From NCBI GenBank assembly GCA_902463725.1, contig CABQGK010000010.1, positions 31,599 to 95,598 on the forward strand: DNA of 64,000 nt, written 5' to 3'. Within the stretch, counting starts at the first letter, position 1. Each line of letters starts with the position of its first letter. Both the position numbers and the translations under genes were made by a program. The notes under the pieces are model-generated. The model saw nothing but the letters and a program-made list of their open reading frames with translations, was not told the origin of the DNA and made no database searches. Below are positions 42,466 through 51,257 of this stretch, piece after piece. This DNA comes from an uncultured Sutterella sp. Its GTDB lineage: Bacteria; Pseudomonadota; Gammaproteobacteria; Burkholderiales; Burkholderiaceae_F.

Positions 42466-43413
42466 ATGATCAAGCACACGCTTTTCGCGCTTACCACACT
42501 CGCCGCTTGCGTCTCCACCGCCTTTGCTGGTGCCATGCCAGAGAAAATTACGATGGTCTATGTTAAGGCGCCTTTTAATCTACAAAATATGGTGATGAAA
42601 GAGCGCGGCATGTTGGAGAAAGCCTTTGCGCAGGATGGCGTCACCATTGAGTGGAAAACCATCACCTCGGGAGCAAAACAAGCCCAAGCGATGGCCGCTG
42701 GCGCCATTGACGTTTCCGCAGTGATGAACACCGCGAGCGTACTGATGGCCAATGGGGCTGGCAACCCCGTCATGATCGTGAGTGGCGTTGCACACCCCGC
42801 TGATACCTTCGCGATTGTGGGTCGCGCGGGCGGCGCTCAAGACATTGCAAGCCTTAAAGGTAAGAAAGTTGCCGGCCCCCGCGGCACGGTACTGCACCAG
42901 CTGCTCGTTGCTGCGCTCGTGAAAAACGGTATGAGCCCCTCGGACGTGGAATTCGTGCCAATGGATATCCCCGCAGCGCTTGCTGCTGTCTCGAGCGGGC
43001 AGGTTGAAGCTGCGCTCTTGGCAGCCTCAACCATCATCAAAGCAGAAAGCGCTGGCTGCAAGGTGATTACGACGGCTAAGGGCCTCGTGAATGTCAACCT
43101 CGTGATGACGGCTTCTAAGAGCTTTGCCGACAAATATCCCGAAGCACTTCAAAAGGTGGTTGCCACCGAACACGAGGCGCTCAGCTGGATCAAGAATAAC
43201 TGGAAGAATGCGGTTGCCATTGGCGCCAAGGAGCACGGCATCTCCCTTGAGGATGCTGAGCGCCTTGCAAAATGGTCGAACTACTACAACGCACTCACCA
43301 ACACCGACATCAAAGGGCTCGAGCTTGACCAGAAGTTCCTCATCGACAACGGCATGATGAGCGCCCCAGTGGATGTGAAGGCCATTGTGCACCCGCTTGC
43401 CACACATGAGTAA
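42466..43413 (+). CDS. ABC transporter periplasmic binding protein (NMT1/SsuA-like), Fur-linked
   Basis: 315 residues from the ATG at 42466 (AAGGGAG site). Sec signal peptide (M-I-K-H-T-L-F-A-L-T-T-L-A-A-C-V-S, cleavage after A-F-A). The mature part follows the NMT1/THI5-like fold: K-A-P-F-N-L-Q-N early, G-A-I-D-V-S-A-V-M-N-T in the middle, L-K-G-K-K-V-A-G-P-R-G-T, and S-G-Q-V-E-A-A-L-L-A. Substrate not evident. Followed after 10 nt by two FmdE-like genes, which probably act on the imported compound. Confidence 0.9.
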   Translation: MIKHTLFALTTLAACVSTAFAGAMPEKITMVYVKAPFNLQNMVMKERGMLEKAFAQDGVTIEWKTITSGAKQAQAMAAGAIDVSAVMNTASVLMANGAGNPVMIVSGVAHPADTFAIVGRAGGAQDIASLKGKKVAGPRGTVLHQLLVAALVKNGMSPSDVEFVPMDIPAALAAVSSGQVEAALLAASTIIKAESAGCKVITTAKGLVNVNLVMTASKSFADKYPEALQKVVATEHEALSWIKNNWKNAVAIGAKEHGISLEDAERLAKWSNYYNALTNTDIKGLELDQKFLIDNGMMSAPVDVKAIVHPLATHE

Positions 43414-43423
43414 GGAGTTCACC

Positions 43424-43990
43424 ATGGTGAAAGTGCAAACACCGTTTTCACTACGCGTGCGCGACCCCGAAGGGGTGATCAGCTTTACGCGTGAAAACAT
43501 CATCGCCTACGCTGGGCTCGATCAGCTGATCGCAAGTGCTGTGGTGATGCGACTACTCTCGAGCGCCTTCTCGGCCCTAACCGAGGATGGGACGCCTTGG
43601 CGTCACCAACTACGCATTCTCACCGCATTCGGTGGACGGGGTGTGCACGATGCGCTCGAACTCGTAACACGCGCTGTAACGCGAAATCGCTTCATTTACG
43701 ACCCAACAGTTGGAAGCGGTCCCGCCACGCCCGAGGGCGGCAAGATGTACTTTGAGGTTTGCTACGGTACACGTGCCTTGGGTTTTCGATTCTCCGAGCG
43801 GCTCTTCGACGAGACGTGGCGCGCACGGGTCATAAGCGAGCAAGCAGGTTGCCCGAGCGCTTCCGAGCACGCAGCCTATATGGCCTACAAATACGGCATT
43901 GTGGGTGAGCTTCTTTCTGCGCCCGATGCGATTGAATGTCTAGGTGAAGTGGATTGCGCACGGCTTCTCACCTTAAAGCCCAGCGATTAA
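43424..43990 (+). CDS. FmdE-like protein lacking metal cysteines (copy A)
   Basis: 188 residues from the ATG at 43424 with AAGGAG upstream. Shares with the next gene the blocks G-x-R-D/H-A-L/V-E-L/M-V-T-R-A-V-T-R, P-E-G-G/V-x-M-x-F-E/T-V, a G-T-R/K stretch and L-S-A-P-D-A/D. These align with the middle of FmdE-type proteins (region after the H-G-H-x-C-P-G motif: D-A-I-Q-x-x-T-G-C-T). The metal-binding His/Cys positions are replaced (A-G-L-D-Q-L-I-A-S for H-G-H-x-C-P-G). FmdE assignment is by pattern and tentative. Cytoplasmic, no signal peptide. Part of the Fur-linked import operon. Confidence 0.68.
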   Translation: MVKVQTPFSLRVRDPEGVISFTRENIIAYAGLDQLIASAVVMRLLSSAFSALTEDGTPWRHQLRILTAFGGRGVHDALELVTRAVTRNRFIYDPTVGSGPATPEGGKMYFEVCYGTRALGFRFSERLFDETWRARVISEQAGCPSASEHAAYMAYKYGIVGELLSAPDAIECLGEVDCARLLTLKPSD

Positions 43991-44106
43991 GGTATGTGCT
44001 GCGCGGCTCTCCGTCTTGGAGTCTGCGCAGCGCACTCACGCTCCGACACCTAGAACGATCGCTGATCGTGAACCCGCCGTTTGGCTCACAACTCGGTACG
44101 CTTCCC

Positions 44107-44736
44107 ATGCGCAAAACACCATGTTCTGAAAACAATCGAGTCACTCCTGTCACGAGAAATGCCGCTTACGCCATAGCAGATGCCTCGGGCACAGCAGAGC
44201 TTCCTCCTTTACCCACCGTTACGCCCATCACCGTGCTCGACGATGGGCTCAAACTTGAGATACCTTTTGACGCCCTTCTTCTCTACCATGGTCGAGACAG
44301 TATAGGTGGGCTTGCGCTTGGGTTTCGCCTTCTTGAGTTTGCCTTCAAGCACCTCACGCCCAATGCGCCACCCGAGCGGCGCGAGATCACCTTTGAGACG
44401 GGCTTTCCGGGGCCAGGACTACGAGACGCCGTCGAAATGGTGACGCGCGCCGTCACCCGCGGTGCGTTCACCGTGGATGAGCATCCGCCAGCAACCGCCC
44501 CAGAAGGCGTCTACGGTCGGATGATCTTTACCGTGGGTGTGGGAACAAAGCGCATCACGCTTCAGTTGGTTGAAGGTGCTCTGCCAACAGAATTCATCAC
44601 CGTGGGTCGTGCAGTCAAAGCGGGAGGCGCTGATGACGCCCTCAACGCTCGCTGGCGCGCGCTTAAAGAGGCACTTGCACTCGCTGTACTGAGTGCGCCC
44701 GATGATGCGCTCTTTGAGCTCATTACCAAACCGTAA
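44107..44736 (+). CDS. FmdE-like protein lacking metal cysteines (copy B)
   Basis: 209 residues if the ATG at 44107 is used; the frame opens earlier (TTG at 43954) but overlaps copy A and looks non-coding there. Around residue 60 it reads L-L-L-Y-H-G-R-D-S-I-G-G-L-A-L-G-F-R, which corresponds to H-G-H-x-C-P-G-L-A-x-G-x-R of FmdE with His kept at one position and the Cys lost. It then has E-T-G...G-L-R-D-A-V-E-M-V-T-R-A-V-T-R-G-A-F. Paralogue of the preceding gene. A hairpin (about 43995-44034) separates the two genes. Perhaps a heteromeric binding or processing protein for the imported substrate. Terminator follows. Confidence 0.68.
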   Translation: MRKTPCSENNRVTPVTRNAAYAIADASGTAELPPLPTVTPITVLDDGLKLEIPFDALLLYHGRDSIGGLALGFRLLEFAFKHLTPNAPPERREITFETGFPGPGLRDAVEMVTRAVTRGAFTVDEHPPATAPEGVYGRMIFTVGVGTKRITLQLVEGALPTEFITVGRAVKAGGADDALNARWRALKEALALAVLSAPDDALFELITKP

Positions 44737-44758
44737 TGACTCACAAAGCCCGAAGCGC

Positions 44759-44805
44759 AAAGAGCCCCGCACCTCTCTGAACGAGGCCAGGGCTCTTCTT
44801 TCTTA
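44759..44805 (+). terminator. Terminator of the Fur-linked ABC operon
   Basis: AGAGCCC (44761-44767) pairs with GGGCTCT (44790-44796), with an inner CCTC/GAGG pairing, followed by TCTTTCTT. It may also serve the convergent reductase gene. Confidence 0.82.
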
Positions 44806-44822
44806 TGTGCTTACGTCGCTAC

Positions 44823-46631
44823 TTACTTCTTGATGGCCTTTGTGATGGCATCCGCAGCAACGCGACCGGACGTCAACGCCCAACCCACATTAGCACCCGC
44901 GGGGGAGTCATCACCCATCACGCCGCCGACGAGTTCACCCGCAGCATAGAGCCCAGGGATGACCTTACCGTCGGTCTTGATGACGTTGAGGCTATCGTTG
45001 GTCATGAGGCCGCCCATCGTCGTGGCAAAGCGAGGCTTCTGCTCAACGATGTAGTACGGGCCCTGAGCCGAAATTTCCGCCTTCATGTACTGCACGGGGC
45101 GATCAAAGTCCGCGTCCTTCTTAGCCTTGACGAAGTCGTTATAACGAGCAACCGTGGCCTTGAGGTTGTCAGCGTTCACACCAGCGAGCTTAGCGACCTC
45201 TTCAATCGTGGCGCCCTTCACAAAGAGCGGCTTGCTCTTGCCGTTATTGGCAAGGTACTTGTCCGCATCTTCATGCGAGACACCAGTCTCGGGCAGACGC
45301 TTGTAGAAGCCTTCCCAAGACTTCTGGTCCATGAACACATAGGCCTGATGGTTCGGGGTTTCCATCATCGGATCCAAGATGTGACGGTTAGAGGCCTTTT
45401 CGTTCACAAAGCGCTTACCGTTAACATCAACCAAAATACCCGCTTGGTCAAAGGCACCCACATTGGCATAAATCGTCGACTTGGCAATGCCAGGAGCGAC
45501 TTCAATACCGTTCGGGTAGCGCTTGCCGTACTGCATGAGCTGGGTCTTGGCGCCAAGCCCCATGGCGAGGTTATGCCCGTCACCCGTGGAAGAAACCGGG
45601 CCATAGTAGAGCGCGCTCTTCACCGGCTCAGAGAGCATTTCCTTGTTGTTGCCAAAGCCGCCCGTGGTGAGCAGCGTGGCTTTTGCCTTAATCGTGTACT
45701 TGACACCATTGTCGTCAGTGGCTTCCACACCAATCACACGGCCATTTGCGTCCGTGAGCAACTTGTTGACGCGGGTGTTGTAGAAGACCTGAGCGCCGTT
45801 GCCAGCGATCACTTCACGCAGGTGCTGCGCCATGGTCTTCGCGCCGCCTTCAAACTCCAGCGCACGGCGATGCGAGTACTCAGCCAAGTACGGCAGATCG
45901 TTCGGGACAAACTTCACGCCCACCTTGTCGTGCAACCAGTCAATGGTGGCACCAACGTTATGCGCGTAGAGAGAAATCTTCGCGGGGTCGTTGAGGTTAT
46001 GGCCGTTTGCCATGAAGTCCTTGATCATCGACTCGGGCGAATCGTCCTTAACACCAAACTCCTTCTGTAGCTTTGAGCCTTGGGCGACAACTTGGCCGCC
46101 AGAAATCGCAGCCGCGCCACCAATGTAGGGCATCTTTTCAACAAGGATGACGTTGAGGCCATTCATGCGACCGCGAATCGTCGCGGACATCCCAGAGCCA
46201 CCACCGCCAACGACCACCATATCGGTCGTGAGCGTCTTCTCACCACCCTTGGCTGCCACAGCAAGCGGCACCAACTTGGCAGGGTCAGCTCCCGCCTGCT
46301 TCACCGCATCAGCAACTGCCTTCTTAATAGCGCCCGAGGTGATTGTCGCCCCAGCAACACCATCGATGTTCGGGGACTGACGTTCAACCATACGGCCAGG
46401 GAGCACTTCCACAGCCTTGGAGCCAATGCCGAGCGTCTCGCTCTGCTTGGTGACCTTGATATCGGTAATCTTGTCAGCACTGAACGTGACTTCGACCGTC
46501 ACATCACCGTGGATACCAGGCGCCGTAGCCGTGTAGGTACCCGGCTTGAAGCTAGCAGCCGACGCGGCGCCAGCGCCAACAGCAAAGGTTGCAGCAACGG
46601 CAGCAGCCAAAAGTTTCTTCTGAATGGACAT
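44823..46631 (-). CDS. Exported FMN-binding / FAD flavoprotein reductase (urocanate-reductase-like architecture)
   Basis: 602 residues. Sec signal peptide (cleavage near A-S-A-A-S). Residues about 28-115: FMN-binding domain ending D-G-V-A-G-A-T-I-T-S-G-A-I, where the Thr of the G-A-T motif receives FMN covalently in related enzymes. Residues about 130-600: FAD domain with V-V-V-G-G-G-G-S-G-M-S-A and G-G-A-A-A-I-S-G-G. The substrate region differs from fumarate reductases: F-A-T-T-M-G-G replaces the H-H-T-M-G-G type, and G-G-V-M-G-D-D-S-P-A-G-A-N replaces G-G-V-H-G-x-N-R-x-G-G-N, so the usual substrate His and Arg are missing. Expect a different acceptor. Divergent from a DcuC-type transporter gene. 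Confidence 0.88.
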   Translation of the reverse strand: MSIQKKLLAAAVAATFAVGAGAASAASFKPGTYTATAPGIHGDVTVEVTFSADKITDIKVTKQSETLGIGSKAVEVLPGRMVERQSPNIDGVAGATITSGAIKKAVADAVKQAGADPAKLVPLAVAAKGGEKTLTTDMVVVGGGGSGMSATIRGRMNGLNVILVEKMPYIGGAAAISGGQVVAQGSKLQKEFGVKDDSPESMIKDFMANGHNLNDPAKISLYAHNVGATIDWLHDKVGVKFVPNDLPYLAEYSHRRALEFEGGAKTMAQHLREVIAGNGAQVFYNTRVNKLLTDANGRVIGVEATDDNGVKYTIKAKATLLTTGGFGNNKEMLSEPVKSALYYGPVSSTGDGHNLAMGLGAKTQLMQYGKRYPNGIEVAPGIAKSTIYANVGAFDQAGILVDVNGKRFVNEKASNRHILDPMMETPNHQAYVFMDQKSWEGFYKRLPETGVSHEDADKYLANNGKSKPLFVKGATIEEVAKLAGVNADNLKATVARYNDFVKAKKDADFDRPVQYMKAEISAQGPYYIVEQKPRFATTMGGLMTNDSLNVIKTDGKVIPGLYAAGELVGGVMGDDSPAGANVGWALTSGRVAADAITKAIKK

Positions 46632-47055
46632 AGCTCTTCCTAGAGTAGTCGCTCTCGGACTTGCATTGAGATCCGTCTGAGAGCGTTGAATGGGCCAGAA
46701 ACAAAGCGACGTGCATGAGAGCGCTAGGGGTATGGTATGTCCCTCAGATGCAGCTTCTGCGCGACGTTGTGCATGATTTTAGAAACTGCCTTCACCCCCA
46801 ACTACCCCCAAAAGGTGGTGTTCGAGGTTGAGTGGCTCAAGACCTAGGGAAAACGCTAATGCTCTCCTCAAGAATCATGAGGGCGTCTCAGGGCGCGCGT
46901 CGATATACTTAAAAAAGCCCTGTCTAGACGCGGAATTTAAAATAGAAAAAAGCACCTCTCGAACAACGTACGCTCGGGCGGCTCGTCTAGACGGTGTTCG
47001 TCGAATGCTAAGGCGCATCCGTTCCACTTACTACCTGCTCCTTGTGGAGACTCTT
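46632..47055. promoter_or_regulatory. Divergent control region, reductase / DcuC-type transporter
   Basis: 424 bp between the start codons of the two divergent genes. The transporter frame is open through part of it (from 46828) but without a ribosome site and with non-coding-looking residues. It must hold both promoters; I see no operator that I can name. Confidence 0.45.
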
Positions 47056-48324
47056 ATGGATTTAAATCTATGGTTTGCTGGGCTTGTCGTTATCGGAACG
47101 ATCTATGCCCTGATCAAGCGCTATGAAACGCGCCTTGTCCTGCTCGCGGCAGGCTTTCTCATGGCCTTTGTGAGCATGAAGCCGATGCTCGCCTTCCAGC
47201 AGTTTGATAAGTCCATGACTAACGGCAGCCTCATCATCGCCATCTGTTCGGCGCTGGGCTTTGCCGCAGTCATTTCTTTGACGCGCTGTGACGTGCATCT
47301 CGTGGTTTTACTCATGCGACCCTTGAAGCGCTTGGGGCTATTGCTGCTACCAGCGTGCATGGTCGTCACAAGCATCATTTCAACCGCCATTCCTTCCATG
47401 GCGGGGCTCTCTGCGGCAGTCGCTCCCACCATGGTGCCCATTCTCGTGCGCTCGGGCTTTCACCCCGCGCTTGCGGCTGCCTCGGTTGGTGCTTCGCTTA
47501 TGCCCGCTTACCTCAACCCGGGCGTCTCACACAACCCCTTTATTGCTAAGCTCGCCAACATGGAAGTGATGCAATTCATCGGGGCGCACTACACCACCAC
47601 GCTGACCATGGCAGCCATGAGTATCCTTGGCATTATGCTCAGCTGTCTCTTTTATAAGGACTATCAGAAGGGCAGCTTCACGGATGCCGCGGGCGCTACA
47701 ACGGGTGAGGACCCAATCGAGCGACCGAACCTACTCTATGCGCTCGCGCCGCTCGTGCCAGTGCTGATTCTTGTCTCGGTTTCGCTTTGGGTACCGAGCT
47801 TTAAGATGTCGGTAGCGACCGCCATGTTGATCGGTACGGCTTACGCACTCCTTGTCACTCGTAGCAACCCTGAGGCCGTCACGAAGAAGTTCTTCGAAGG
47901 TATGGGCAAGGGCTACGCAAACATCATCGGCATTATCATTGCCGCGGGGGTCTTTGCCGCGGGGCTGCGTGCCTCAGGTTTGATCGACGTTTTCGTCAAC
48001 TACCTCACCCATGCCAATGAGGTCGCTAAGATCGGCGGAAGTATGGGACCCTTTGTGCTCGCGATCCTCACGGGCTCGGGCGACGCTGCTGCGTTTGCCT
48101 TTAACGAAGCCGTCACGCCGCACGCGGAGAAATTCGGTATGACCATCGATGGTCTTGGCTACCTTGCGATGATGGCCGCAGGGATTGGCCGTCAAGCCTC
48201 ACCCTTGGCGGGTGGCATTATTCTCTTGGCTGGTATCGCGGGGGTCTCCCCCGTCGAAGTGGCCAAGCGCACCGCGCCAGCCTCCATCATCATGCTGGCC
48301 GTGCTCTACTTTATCGTGCACTAA
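47056..48324 (+). CDS. DcuC-family C4-dicarboxylate-type anaerobic transporter
   Basis: 422 residues from the ATG at 47056 (TGTGGAGA site). About 12 membrane segments. Family patterns: P-S-M-A-G-L-S-A-A-V-A-P-T-M-V-P, N-P-G-V-S-H-N-P-F-I, G-S-G-D-A-A-A-F-A-F-N-E, and a late M-M-A-A-G-I-G-R-Q-A-S-P. DcuC proteins exchange or release C4-dicarboxylates during anaerobic respiration. Divergence from a flavoprotein reductase gene suggests it brings in that enzyme's substrate or exports its product. Confidence 0.9.
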   Translation: MDLNLWFAGLVVIGTIYALIKRYETRLVLLAAGFLMAFVSMKPMLAFQQFDKSMTNGSLIIAICSALGFAAVISLTRCDVHLVVLLMRPLKRLGLLLLPACMVVTSIISTAIPSMAGLSAAVAPTMVPILVRSGFHPALAAASVGASLMPAYLNPGVSHNPFIAKLANMEVMQFIGAHYTTTLTMAAMSILGIMLSCLFYKDYQKGSFTDAAGATTGEDPIERPNLLYALAPLVPVLILVSVSLWVPSFKMSVATAMLIGTAYALLVTRSNPEAVTKKFFEGMGKGYANIIGIIIAAGVFAAGLRASGLIDVFVNYLTHANEVAKIGGSMGPFVLAILTGSGDAAAFAFNEAVTPHAEKFGMTIDGLGYLAMMAAGIGRQASPLAGGIILLAGIAGVSPVEVAKRTAPASIIMLAVLYFIVH

Positions 48325-48346
48325 ACGCGCTTAGCTGCAATTCTCT

Positions 48347-48376
48347 GAGGGGGCGATCCGCAAGGATCGCCCCCTC
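48347..48376 (+). terminator. Hairpin after the DcuC-type gene
   Basis: Perfect 13-bp stem GAGGGGGCGATCC (48347-48359) / GGATCGCCCCCTC (48364-48376) with a GCAA tetraloop. Very stable, no T-run; may end transcription from both sides or protect the mRNA. Confidence 0.78.
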
Positions 48377-48410
48377 ATAGTGTGCAAGGCCACAACGACT
48401 ATTACAGACC

Positions 48411-48737
48411 TCAATAGCCTTGTACCCAATTGTTGTACTCATCCACAACACGGTTGGCTTTCCTAACAGCCTCTTCGCGGGCATCTCTTAGACCTTTCAT
48501 GTCCTCGTCTGCAGCTTCAACATAACGCTTAGCCGCTTTGACGTATGCCTCTACCTCCTCCCGATAGCGCTCCGCCTCGTAGCTATCCTTGGAATACGGT
48601 GCGTATGGCTTCCTTTTGTCGAATTCTGGGTAGCCAAAACTTAAGTTCGAATCGCTCCCAAGGTACCCATAAGCCTGTGGGCTCCCAATAAGGCAAAGCG
48701 TTGCAAGAACAACCACCAATTTATGTGGCATAACCAT
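48411..48737 (-). CDS. Small exported protein of unknown function
   Basis: 108 residues. Sec signal peptide (M-V-M-P-H-K-L-V-V-V-L-A-T-L-C-L-I-G, cleavage after A-Y-G). The mature part begins Tyr/Asp-rich (Y-L-G-S-D-S-N-L-S-F-G-Y-P) and continues as a charged helix with heptad-like pattern (Y-R-E-E-V-E-A-Y-V-K-A-A-K-R-Y). A possible periplasmic coiled coil. I do not recognise a family. A second in-frame Met two codons in is an alternative start. Confidence 0.62.
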   Translation of the reverse strand: MVMPHKLVVVLATLCLIGSPQAYGYLGSDSNLSFGYPEFDKRKPYAPYSKDSYEAERYREEVEAYVKAAKRYVEAADEDMKGLRDAREEAVRKANRVVDEYNNWVQGY

Positions 48738-48778
48738 TTCATCTCTCTAAAACACGTTGCAAATCTTTAACTCGCCAC

Positions 48779-49429
48779 TCACTTGTGCCGAGTCATGGTG
48801 ATTCCCCCTTGGGCGATCTCATGCATGAGCGTGAGCAACGCCTCACGCTCCTCTGCCGTCATTTCCTTAAGACCGAAGAGGTGGTGGAAAAAAAGCCCAT
48901 CGTAAGCAAAGGATAGCAACAATCCAAGCGCCTGACCTTCTGGCGTTTCCTTCAACTTATCGAAGTGCTCCCGATACCACTTGGCCACAGGGGCCATATA
49001 TTTGCGATTCTCTCTGCTCGCAATGACAAGCGGCAATAAGGGCGACTTTCCTTCATCGATTTCGCCAGCGGAAAACTTCCTGTACCAGTTCTCGTAGCCA
49101 GCAAGGTAGGGGTTGTGTGCATGCGCCTGTTCATCAACCCGCATTTCTGTGTTCTGCACCTCGTTGAGGTGGCAAGCGTACTCTTCGGCAAGCGCCTCAA
49201 TAAGGCCACTACGCTCACGGAAATGATAGAGATAATTACCGCGGCTGACGCCCGCTGTTTCACAGACGTTTGCCACTGTCAACCGATCGGTACCCTCCTC
49301 GACAATGATCCGTCGGGCAGCGTCAAGAATCCGCTTGCGCGTAAGTCTGCCGTCTGCGCGCGTTGGCCTGCCAGCGGGCTTCTCTTCGGACGCATCGGTC
49401 CGTTGCTTTACCTCGGCTTCTTCCGTCAT
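48779..49429 (-). CDS. TetR-family regulator next to flavoprotein/cytochrome operon
   Basis: 216 residues from the ATG at 49429, which lies 9 nt after GGAGG; the ATG at 49438 abuts that site and is less likely. Helix-turn-helix: R-I-L-D-A-A-R-R-I-I...L-T-V-A-N-V-C-E-T-A-G-V-S-R-G-N-Y-L-Y-H-F (residues about 30-72). The C-terminal part has the F-S-A-G-E and L-L-L-S-F-A-Y-D-G-L-F-F-H of TetR_C_37/BetI-like groups. Divergent from the reductase operon and most likely its repressor. Confidence 0.87.
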   Translation of the reverse strand: MTEEAEVKQRTDASEEKPAGRPTRADGRLTRKRILDAARRIIVEEGTDRLTVANVCETAGVSRGNYLYHFRERSGLIEALAEEYACHLNEVQNTEMRVDEQAHAHNPYLAGYENWYRKFSAGEIDEGKSPLLPLVIASRENRKYMAPVAKWYREHFDKLKETPEGQALGLLLSFAYDGLFFHHLFGLKEMTAEEREALLTLMHEIAQGGITMTRHK

Positions 49430-49509
49430 CTTGAGCATCCTCCATCAGTGTGCTGCAGCGAATTCTACCCGAAGGGGTCTCCCGCCCGGACAGGCAGAAA
49501 ATCCAATCT

Positions 49510-49551
49510 AGTTAAGGCATTAGTATTTCCCCTAAGGGCATTTCCTTAACT
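49510..49551. promoter_or_regulatory. Candidate operator between TetR gene and reductase operon
   Basis: Perfect 8-bp inverted repeat AGTTAAGG (49510-49517) / CCTTAACT (49544-49551) in the divergent region, with a CCCTAAGGG-like centre (about 49530-49537). Plausible TetR site or overlapping promoter element; assigned by symmetry only. Confidence 0.45.
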
Positions 49552-49675
49552 TAGTTTATACAATACGTACTAGTCAAAGTAAAGCCTTTGGTCTACCGAG
49601 ATCCGAACAACGGACGCTGGCATGCACAGCCCAAGGGCGACCCCGCATCGATTGACTGAAAGGAGATCCAAGACT

Positions 49676-51244
49676 ATGCAAAAACGAGAGTTTCTCAAGA
49701 GCGGCCTTGCGGCGCTCGGTGCCATGACGGCGTTCGGGGCACTACCCGCCGCACAGGCTAAGCCGCTGCCCGAGGCAAAGAACATCAAGTGGGATGAGAC
49801 ATGGGATGTCATCATTGTGGGTACGGGCATTGCGGGTACCTGCGCGGGCAATGAGGCGCTCGATCAAGGCGCTAAAAAGGTGCTAATGATTGACAAGATG
49901 CCCGTCTTCGGTGGCAACTCCGCGATTACAGGTTTCTGGATTAACGTACCGCGCTCGCCCGAACAGCTGGCTCACGGGATTAAGGATGACTCGGCAGAGC
50001 TCTTCTATCAAGACACGGTGAAAGCTGGTCAACACTTCAACGATCCAAAACTCGCCCACGCACTCTGCTTCCAAGCGCTAGAGAGCTTCGAATACATCAA
50101 GTCCAAAGGCTGCAAATTCGCCCCCATCCCCTTCATCCAAGGTGGTCACTCCAAGGTCCGTTCACTTGCGCCAGAAGTGGGCGCTGGTATCTCCGTACTA
50201 ATCCCGCTACACAACGTATTCAAAAAGGCTGGCGGCATCATGCGTGCACGTACCTTTGTCGACGAGGTGATCAAGGATGAATCGGGTCGAGCCATCGGTC
50301 TTGCCGTGCGAGAAGACTATGAATTTGACATCAACTCTCGCGATAACGACCTCACCAACAAGAGCGGTGTACGCAAGTACTTACGGGCAGAAAAAGGCAT
50401 CATCTTCGCGGCGGGCGGCTTCGTGAACGATTGGCGTCTTTGCTCAATCATTGACCCGAAAATTACGAAAGAAACCGAAGGCACGAATCACCCAGGCGCC
50501 ACAGCGGGCGCGCTCTTTACGCTCATGCGCGCGGGCGGCATCCCCGTGCACATCGACTACATCCAGTGGGGGCCGTGGTGCTCACCTGACGACAAAGGCA
50601 TTGGTATGGGTGCAGACGTCTGCGATTATCTTAAGCAGTACGGTGCGGCATTCGATCCAAAGACGGGCAAGCGTTGTTTCAACGAGCTTGGCAACCGCAC
50701 CGACCTCACCAACGACATCTTCAGCTTGAAAAACGAAGACGGCTCTCAGCGCTTTGCAGTCATCATCGCGGATAGTCAATTTGTGCCGAAAGTCTCTATT
50801 GAGCGCTACCTCACAAAGTCGCTTAAGTCTGGCACCACCAAAAAGTTTGACACGCTCGAAGCGCTCGCCGCGTTCTATGGGATCCCGCTCGAGCCCCTCA
50901 AAGCTGAAATTGCGAAATACAACGGCTGGATCAAAGAGGGCTTGGAATTCGACCCAGAATTCCATCGTCCGCTCAAGCCCAATGAAGGCGTGCTGATGGG
51001 CAAGGGACCGTGGTACGGACATCGCCTCACGAGCAAGCTGCACTACACCATGGGCGGCATCAAGATTAACGAGTTTGCGCAAGTAATCGGGCAGAACTTC
51101 GAACCGATCCCTGGATTATTCGCGTGTGGTGAGATCACTGGGGGCGTTCACGGCGCGACGCGCCTTGGCGGCAATTCTGTGCTCGATGGCATTGTGTTCG
51201 GACGCATTGCGGGTCGCGCAGCCGTCACGGGCAAAGTGGCCTAA
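49676..51244 (+). CDS. Exported fumarate-reductase-like flavoprotein with partner cytochrome
   Basis: 522 residues from the ATG at 49676 (AAAGGAG site). Signal region M-Q-K-R-E-F-L-K-S-G-L-A-A-L-G-A resembles a Tat signal in which the first Arg is Lys (K-R-E-F-L-K). FAD motif V-I-I-V-G-T-G-I-A-G-T-C-A, G-G-N-S-A-I-T-G-F, a long insertion around residues 170-270, and R-C-F-N-E-L-G-N-R-T-D. The end reads L-H-Y-T-M-G-G and G-G-V-H-G-A-T-R-L-G-G-N-S, so the Arg is kept while the second His is Tyr. A tetraheme cytochrome gene follows after 13 nt and should deliver electrons. TetR-controlled. Substrate unknown. Confidence 0.88.
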   Translation: MQKREFLKSGLAALGAMTAFGALPAAQAKPLPEAKNIKWDETWDVIIVGTGIAGTCAGNEALDQGAKKVLMIDKMPVFGGNSAITGFWINVPRSPEQLAHGIKDDSAELFYQDTVKAGQHFNDPKLAHALCFQALESFEYIKSKGCKFAPIPFIQGGHSKVRSLAPEVGAGISVLIPLHNVFKKAGGIMRARTFVDEVIKDESGRAIGLAVREDYEFDINSRDNDLTNKSGVRKYLRAEKGIIFAAGGFVNDWRLCSIIDPKITKETEGTNHPGATAGALFTLMRAGGIPVHIDYIQWGPWCSPDDKGIGMGADVCDYLKQYGAAFDPKTGKRCFNELGNRTDLTNDIFSLKNEDGSQRFAVIIADSQFVPKVSIERYLTKSLKSGTTKKFDTLEALAAFYGIPLEPLKAEIAKYNGWIKEGLEFDPEFHRPLKPNEGVLMGKGPWYGHRLTSKLHYTMGGIKINEFAQVIGQNFEPIPGLFACGEITGGVHGATRLGGNSVLDGIVFGRIAGRAAVTGKVA

Positions 51245-51257
51245 GGAGGAACAGAAA

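Noticed and set aside
44805..46070. 421-codon plus-strand open frame
   Set aside because: It lies exactly opposite the exported FMN/FAD reductase, lacks a ribosome site and its residues show no fold; an antisense shadow of a GC-rich gene.
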